From positions 1 to 10,122 of the forward strand of contig CAKQGQ010000037.1 in the NCBI GenBank assembly GCA_934233735.1: DNA of 10,122 nt, read 5' to 3'. Position 1 is the stretch's first letter. Each line of letters begins with the position of its first letter. This DNA is from an uncultured Clostridia bacterium. Its GTDB lineage: Bacteria; Bacillota; Clostridia; Peptostreptococcales; Anaerovoracaceae. Made by a program: the position numbers and the translations under genes. Positions 4,786-10,122 of the stretch are shown piece by piece. A model generated the notes under the pieces. That model made no database searches, was not told where the DNA came from, and saw only the letters and a program-made list of their open reading frames with translations.

Positions 4786-7700
4786 ATGAGAAAAACAAAG
4801 AATAAAAATTTCACGAAACAAATCCTAACACTTATGCTTGCCTTTATCATGGTATTTACCGGCATGGGCATCGGCAGCTGGGGCGTGGATACGGCTTGGG
4901 CGGATACGCAGATAACAGTAAATGGTGCTGTGTTGGAAGAAATCACAGGTTCAAAATATAGTGGCGATGTAGATGTATTTCTCGCAAAGGTTGATGAAAA
5001 TGCCACAACTATTTCTTTATCTATTGATAGTAGCTACTATATACGCGTAGAATCTACTTTTTCTTTGGAGCCGACTTATGCATCAGAGAGTATTTATAGT
5101 CAGACTGCTTGGTATAACTCGGCAGAGGCGTATGTGGCATATCAGGGGTGCGGAAGTGCTAACGTTGAGGATTTACTCGCTGAATATGATGGATATGATA
5201 GCATAGAAGACTATCTCGTGGACAACTACGGATATTCTACTGTGGAAGAATTCATGGAGAAGGAAATCGGAGAAACTGTACAGAATGCTTGGGCTGGAGA
5301 AGGCTACGAAACAATTCCGTATAACAATGGAGCCTATACGGTTACATTACCAGATGTGAATGCTTCAATAGATGCCAGTACCTTTTCACAATATTTTGGT
5401 AATTCTTCAAAAAGCTATGATGCGACAGCCAAAAGGTATTATTTGTTTGAACTGTGCCAAGATATCAATGGCATACTTGGGCGCACCGCAGACTGTAAGG
5501 CGGTTGTCCTTGTACAGGTTGGTGGAGGTCTGACGATTGATTGCGATCGTTTGAATGCAGCAATCGCGCAGGCTGTTGGAATCAAAGCTGCTGATTATCA
5601 TGCCCAGAATGACGGGTACAATGGGAAAAAATCTATTAATGACCTGCGCAAGGAACTGGCTGCAAATGAGACCATCAAAAAAGATACCGCGATCCTGAAC
5701 AAAATAAGTTCTAAGGAAGCCCCGATTACAAGCTTTTGGGGTCTCTATGAAGCTGCCATGGCGAGGGCCGATGAGATTTATCCTGCGGGTGCGGATGGTG
5801 TGCGCAGTTTGAAAGATGGCATCAGCCAGAGTCAAGTAGATGCGGTTGCGGAGCTTTTGAAAGTTTCCATCGCAAACCTCATCCCGAAAAGTCAGCTCAA
5901 TGCGACGAAGCTCTATGAGGCGCTGCGGCCGGTATATTGGGAGTATGGTGATCCGGTAAGAGGTGAGTCGGTAAGATATGACCACATCACATTTGAGGAC
6001 AGGGGAGAGATCCATAGGGTATCTGCGGATAACTGTACGCAGGCAAGCTGGGCTGCGTACACGCGGGCAACAGAGCCTGCAGCGGCATATCTTACAAAGC
6101 TCTTTGACAAGAACGGTAATGCAACTGCGTTTAACAAGGCGGAAGCAGCGAAAAGGGATCAGCCGGGTGAGACAGAGGCAGATAAACTGGCAGATGCCAT
6201 AGATCCGACGCAGCTCGTGAATCAAAAGACCTATGATGAAGCCTATCAAGATTGGAAAACACGTGAAGCGGAGGCTGCGTCGTTGCTAGTGCAGTACGAC
6301 CCTGCCAAGCTGAGGGAAACAGACTATACCGCGGCTTCCTGGGGAACCTATACGGATACCTATCAGGCATTGAAAGACATCGCAGAATATCGTATCGTCG
6401 GCGGCACCAAAGCAGATTACGATGTGCTCAAAACTTTCTACCAAAACGGAGATTGGCTGACAAATCTGCTTCCGCAAAGCTATAACAAGCTCGAAAGCAA
6501 AGAGGGCGTTACCGTCACCCTGCAATACACCAACGGACTGGCAGCAGCTTATCCGGCGATCAGAGGAAACGGAACCGATGCATATAGCGGGGAGATCAAC
6601 CTTGCAAAGGGAAACACAACAGTCAAAGATGCACTGGCCCAAACCGACATTACGATCCATATCGGCACCGGAATATCGGGCGTTTTACCGAAAGTTACGG
6701 GAAGCTCCTTTGATAGCGCATCTGAGGCATGGTTTGCAGTTTACATCAATGATGAATTCCGTGGGGTCTACCAAAATGTTGGTTCGCTGTCAAAGGTGTA
6801 TCTGAAAAACGGTGATTCTATTTGCGTCAATCGTATCGTGCAGCCGCTGTTTGAGAGTGAGGACTCTTCCGGTACGGATTCAAGTAAGACTTATCGTTTA
6901 AGAGCAGATATGAGCATGTATCAGGACAGCGCAGCCATGATCCAGATTGACAGCATCACTTCCGACTTAAAAGTCGGCGATAAGGCGAAGCTGCAGCTTT
7001 CCTTAAAAGATGCTTACGGAACCGATAGTGGCACGCAGCGCAGCGCAGAGGGCATCACCCTCTTTGTCAGCGAAACACCGGGTAAGACGGAAGACACAGC
7101 CGGACAGCCGACAAGAAAGACGATTGCAGTGACGAATGCGAGCGGCAGCGCAGAGTATGTGTTCGCAGAGGAGGGCTGGTACTGGGTCGCGGCGCATAAT
7201 GTGACACCGGACAAATACTATTTCCAGAATATTTATCGCGAAACGACCGACGGTACCTATTACAGCCTGCAGTGCGGCGATGCGATGCTGGTCTATGTCA
7301 GCGCAAACGAGGACGAATCAGTGCTGATCGCGGCACAGCGAAACGAAAACCTCGCCAAAGCGAAAGCATTTTATGAAAGCTTCCAGGCACATGATTTCCC
7401 AGCGGGATATTACGCCGGCGACTTTAAGATTACTTACGAAAATCTGAAAACACATCAGAATGAAGCAACGACCTTCAAAGCACTCATGGACAGCTTTGAG
7501 GCGGACTATGCGGACCTGCAGCTCTGCGTGGAACAGAAGCTTGACCATGACGCAAGGATCGCATCTCTGCGGGAGAACCTCTCCTATGTGCCGGAGGATT
7601 TATCGGAATTTAACGACGGAGATAAAGATTTCATCGAAAGCGTACAAAATGCGTATGCCGATTTAAACGACTACGAAAAGACTCTCCTGACGCCGAGAGA

Positions 7701-10122
7701 AATTACCAAATTGGATGAGATCGCAGCCATTGATGTTGAAAAATTAACCATCAGAGCAAGCGTCAATTTAGTTGAAAATGCAAGCACGCTTCCACTGAAT
7801 ACGGATAGTACACAAGGCGCGGCACAGTTTGGTTTCGAAAATAATAAGTGGCTGACACAACCGAATCCTGACGGAACTCTTTCTGATCCGGATTGGGTCA
7901 ACGGAGTCGGCTGGAAGGCATCGTTATCAAAAGCCGGAAACTATGTATTTATCCGTAAATTCTTAAAACCGACAGACAAAGAGTACTGGATGGTGTGGTC
8001 CATCGATGGGTGGAAAACCACAAATCTGGCGGAGCCACAGACACTGAAAAATGTGCATGGGGTCGCGTTTGACGGATATTTTCTCGTAAAATATCAGATC
8101 CCGAAAGACATCGCCGACGGCAGCACAATCACCTTTGACCTCAAGATGGTCGACAAGGAGACCTACGAAAGCCTTGCCGGTATCGCCGAAACACCGGAGC
8201 AGCTTGCGGCAGCGAAGACCGCAGCACTGGAATCACTGAAAGCGGCATATCAGGCATATGACGAAGCAAACTATATTCCGGACAACTGGACAGCGCTGAC
8301 AGCTGCTTACGAAAAAGGAAAAACGGATATTGAAGCCGCCGCGACCAGTGAAGCAGCTGCAGACGCGCGAAAAGCCGCGATCGCGGCAATGGCAACCATC
8401 GCAGCGAAAGGCGGCAGTGAAAATCCGAGCGTGACAGACTATGATTCCGGAAAGACCGTCGGCAAGGTTTATGTCAGCATCGAAAACAACACTTACCCGG
8501 GCGGCGATTTCACCGGAACCATTGCCGGCGGCTGGTATGATCTCGGTGAAAACGATTCCATGATGACCTGCGTGCTCAAGGCACTCAAGCAGGCAGGCTA
8601 CAGCTGGCAAGGCACATCCGGCAGCAGCAAGGATAAGAATGCGGATTACAGCATTACCTATCTTTCGTCTATCGAAAAAGACGGCAAGTCGCTTGGTGAG
8701 TTTGACGGCAACAGCAAGTCCGGCTGGATGGGAACCTTAAACGACTGGTTTGTCAACCAAGGGTTCCATGCGTTTACCGTAAAGAACGGACAACTGGAAA
8801 ACGGCGATGAGATCCACGTGATGTTCACGATGGCCTATGGAGAGGACCTCGGCGGCACTTGGAATAACAATAGCACCAAGCTGGCAGGCCTGACCGTCAG
8901 CGGCGGCACGCTTTCTCCGACATTCAGCGGCAGCCAGACCGACTACACGCTCATCATCAGCGGAGACAAAGCCAATGTGACCGTGAAACCGGAAGCGGTC
9001 AACAAGAACTATCAGGCAAGGATTTTCCTGAACCGCTACAATCAGGACAGCGCGAGATACAAGAGAACGGAGACCATCTCCGTCAAGTCCGGTGATATCC
9101 TCTATGTCGGTGTGGGCGAAAAGGGCTGGCAGACGATGAACGCAAGCAGCGTCGGAACCAAGTATACCATTAAGGTGGTCAGCGGTTCCGACTCGGCGGC
9201 AGTAGACAAAATGCTGAAAGCGTTAAAGAAAATCACTTACGCAAACTACAAAGCAGAAAAAGGAAATGTTGAGGCAGCAAGAGCGGCCTATAATGCGCTC
9301 GATGCGAAAGGCAAGCAGGAAATCGCGGCGGCAGACCTCAAAAAACTGACCGATGCCGAGGCGCAGATCAAGTTCTACAGCGAGATCGACGATGCCAAGG
9401 CGAAGCTGAACGCCCTGACCGACAGTTCAAGCAGCAGTCAGGCAAAGGCAGCCTTTTCCGCATACGAAAAACTGACAAAAGAGCAGAAAAAATACATCAC
9501 CGAGGCAGACGCAGCGAAGTTCAATGAACTGGCGAAGAAGTACAATTTTTCGACCATCACAGGTGCAGTCGAAATGCCGGAATCCGAAGTTGAAACGACA
9601 GGAAGTATAGGCTTCGCAGTAACGACTTCACCGACAACCGTTAAGCTGAGCGGCACGACTGCTTCCGTAACGGTGAAAGCAGATAACCAGAAGGAAATCT
9701 TAAAGCAGGCGAAGGAAAAGAAATCCGCGCAGGTCGTACTCGTTGTTGCAAACAGCGACGCGAAAGGCGCAGAGAAACTCGAAATGAACCTCGACAAGTC
9801 CTTCCTTGAGTCCCTGCTGAAAGACACCAGTGCGAAACTCGTTGTCAAGACACCGCTCGGACAGAAGACTTACGAGCGTGACGAGCTGCAGAAGCTCGTA
9901 AACGAAACGACAGGCACAACTGTGAAAGCAGAAATCAACAAAGACAATGTTGACGCCCAGACGGAAGAGACAATCGACGACAACGCAGCGAAAATTGCAA
10001 AAGCAAAATCCATCGTTAAGAACATGAAGCTCACAGCTCGCTCCAGCAAGACGGCGAAGAAGAACATCAAAGCAGTTCTCAAGAGCGATGCGAAGGTAAA
10101 CGCCTCCATCAAGGAACTGAAA
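4786..10122 (+). CDS. Giant secreted surface protein with transcobalamin-like (DUF4430) and FIVAR-like domains (partial, 3' end outside window)
   Basis: The frame is open for 1779 codons from ATG 4786 to the window edge with no stop. Residues 1-39 are a signal peptide (MRKTKNKNFTKQ, hydrophobic core, AWA cleavage site). Residues 40-225 are an AT-richer unknown region. FIVAR-like helices follow around 500-530 (ETDYTAASWGTYTDTYQAL) and 1138-1207 (YIPDNWTALTAAYEKG). Residues 607-690 form a probable first DUF4430-like domain (TTVKDAL, AWFAVYIND, YLKNGDSI). Residues 726-845 look Ig-like, and 986-1125 are an unassigned beta region. Residues 1226-1362 are a clear DUF4430 domain, the fold of the C-terminal half of animal transcobalamin (SMMTCVLKALKQAGY, SGWMGTLNDWFVN, LENGDEIHVMF). 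Residues 1366-1466 resemble a cadherin-like beta-sandwich (LAGLTVSGGTLSPTFSGSQT). Residues 1468-1590 hold two helical AYxxLTxEQK-type repeats. The end (KNMKLTARSSKTAKKNIK) resembles Clostridia surface-protein tails. Being under a cobalamin riboswitch, it is inferred to bind corrinoids outside the cell. AAAGGA (4767-4772) is a weak, distant ribosome binding site. Confidence 0.87.
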   Translation, partial: MRKTKNKNFTKQILTLMLAFIMVFTGMGIGSWGVDTAWADTQITVNGAVLEEITGSKYSGDVDVFLAKVDENATTISLSIDSSYYIRVESTFSLEPTYASESIYSQTAWYNSAEAYVAYQGCGSANVEDLLAEYDGYDSIEDYLVDNYGYSTVEEFMEKEIGETVQNAWAGEGYETIPYNNGAYTVTLPDVNASIDASTFSQYFGNSSKSYDATAKRYYLFELCQDINGILGRTADCKAVVLVQVGGGLTIDCDRLNAAIAQAVGIKAADYHAQNDGYNGKKSINDLRKELAANETIKKDTAILNKISSKEAPITSFWGLYEAAMARADEIYPAGADGVRSLKDGISQSQVDAVAELLKVSIANLIPKSQLNATKLYEALRPVYWEYGDPVRGESVRYDHITFEDRGEIHRVSADNCTQASWAAYTRATEPAAAYLTKLFDKNGNATAFNKAEAAKRDQPGETEADKLADAIDPTQLVNQKTYDEAYQDWKTREAEAASLLVQYDPAKLRETDYTAASWGTYTDTYQALKDIAEYRIVGGTKADYDVLKTFYQNGDWLTNLLPQSYNKLESKEGVTVTLQYTNGLAAAYPAIRGNGTDAYSGEINLAKGNTTVKDALAQTDITIHIGTGISGVLPKVTGSSFDSASEAWFAVYINDEFRGVYQNVGSLSKVYLKNGDSICVNRIVQPLFESEDSSGTDSSKTYRLRADMSMYQDSAAMIQIDSITSDLKVGDKAKLQLSLKDAYGTDSGTQRSAEGITLFVSETPGKTEDTAGQPTRKTIAVTNASGSAEYVFAEEGWYWVAAHNVTPDKYYFQNIYRETTDGTYYSLQCGDAMLVYVSANEDESVLIAAQRNENLAKAKAFYESFQAHDFPAGYYAGDFKITYENLKTHQNEATTFKALMDSFEADYADLQLCVEQKLDHDARIASLRENLSYVPEDLSEFNDGDKDFIESVQNAYADLNDYEKTLLTPREITKLDEIAAIDVEKLTIRASVNLVENASTLPLNTDSTQGAAQFGFENNKWLTQPNPDGTLSDPDWVNGVGWKASLSKAGNYVFIRKFLKPTDKEYWMVWSIDGWKTTNLAEPQTLKNVHGVAFDGYFLVKYQIPKDIADGSTITFDLKMVDKETYESLAGIAETPEQLAAAKTAALESLKAAYQAYDEANYIPDNWTALTAAYEKGKTDIEAAATSEAAADARKAAIAAMATIAAKGGSENPSVTDYDSGKTVGKVYVSIENNTYPGGDFTGTIAGGWYDLGENDSMMTCVLKALKQAGYSWQGTSGSSKDKNADYSITYLSSIEKDGKSLGEFDGNSKSGWMGTLNDWFVNQGFHAFTVKNGQLENGDEIHVMFTMAYGEDLGGTWNNNSTKLAGLTVSGGTLSPTFSGSQTDYTLIISGDKANVTVKPEAVNKNYQARIFLNRYNQDSARYKRTETISVKSGDILYVGVGEKGWQTMNASSVGTKYTIKVVSGSDSAAVDKMLKALKKITYANYKAEKGNVEAARAAYNALDAKGKQEIAAADLKKLTDAEAQIKFYSEIDDAKAKLNALTDSSSSSQAKAAFSAYEKLTKEQKKYITEADAAKFNELAKKYNFSTITGAVEMPESEVETTGSIGFAVTTSPTTVKLSGTTASVTVKADNQKEILKQAKEKKSAQVVLVVANSDAKGAEKLEMNLDKSFLESLLKDTSAKLVVKTPLGQKTYERDELQKLVNETTGTTVKAEINKDNVDAQTEETIDDNAAKIAKAKSIVKNMKLTARSSKTAKKNIKAVLKSDAKVNASIKELK

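Noticed and set aside
4542..4805. 87-codon + strand frame overlapping the end of the HNH_repeat gene
   Set aside because: It is an alternate frame over the basic tail, with low-complexity Lys/Gln/Ser content, no ribosome binding site, and overlap with the start of the giant gene.
5407..6249. 280-codon open frame on the - strand
   Set aside because: It is a shadow of the giant surface protein, whose frame is open for 1779 codons with a signal peptide and recognisable domains.

Overview
The window looks like a chromosomal segment from a low- to mid-GC anaerobic Firmicute (class Clostridia). The signs are strong AGGAGG-type ribosome binding sites, intrinsic terminators, Clostridia-type riboswitch leaders, Gram-positive secreted repeat proteins (GLUG-like, FIVAR-like and transcobalamin-like domains), and a Rpn/PD-(D/E)XK protein of the style common in that class. 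Family XIII/Anaerovoracaceae or a relative is a guess from the style of the surface proteins and is not proven.

Left part (1-2200, + strand). The window opens on the last 12 codons of a gene whose C-terminal tail is identical to that of the next gene, so two secreted GLUG-like beta-helix proteins lie in tandem. After the complete one (86-1579) comes a leader (about 1591-1671) with mutually exclusive hairpins that looks like a transcription attenuator or riboswitch. It precedes a 141-residue single-domain DMT/EamA-like membrane protein (1690-2115), which ends in a clear intrinsic terminator.

Middle (2215-3640). A convergent gene on the - strand encodes a Rpn-family PD-(D/E)XK nuclease. It has its own sigma-A-like promoter, an operator-like dyad in the 5' UTR, and a near-perfect internal Shine-Dalgarno before an in-frame ATG. 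That site would yield a 71-residue C-terminal protein, as expected of an intragenic RpnS-type antitoxin. Upstream of it is a non-coding stretch with a 14-unit AACC microsatellite, a sigma-54-like -24/-12 motif directly beside it, and a terminator.

Right part (3640-10122, + strand). A long cobalamin riboswitch with an intrinsic-terminator expression platform precedes a small basic protein carrying a homing-endonuclease-associated repeat (4274-4672). That is followed by a giant secreted protein open from 4786 to the window edge (at least 1779 residues). The giant protein has a signal peptide, FIVAR-like helical modules, one clear and one probable transcobalamin C-terminal-like (DUF4430) domain, a cadherin-like beta-sandwich, and a C-terminal region typical of Clostridia cell-surface proteins. 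The cobalamin riboswitch and the transcobalamin-like domains point independently to corrinoids, so the locus reads as a B12-repressed cell-surface corrinoid-capture system. This is the most interesting inference in the window.
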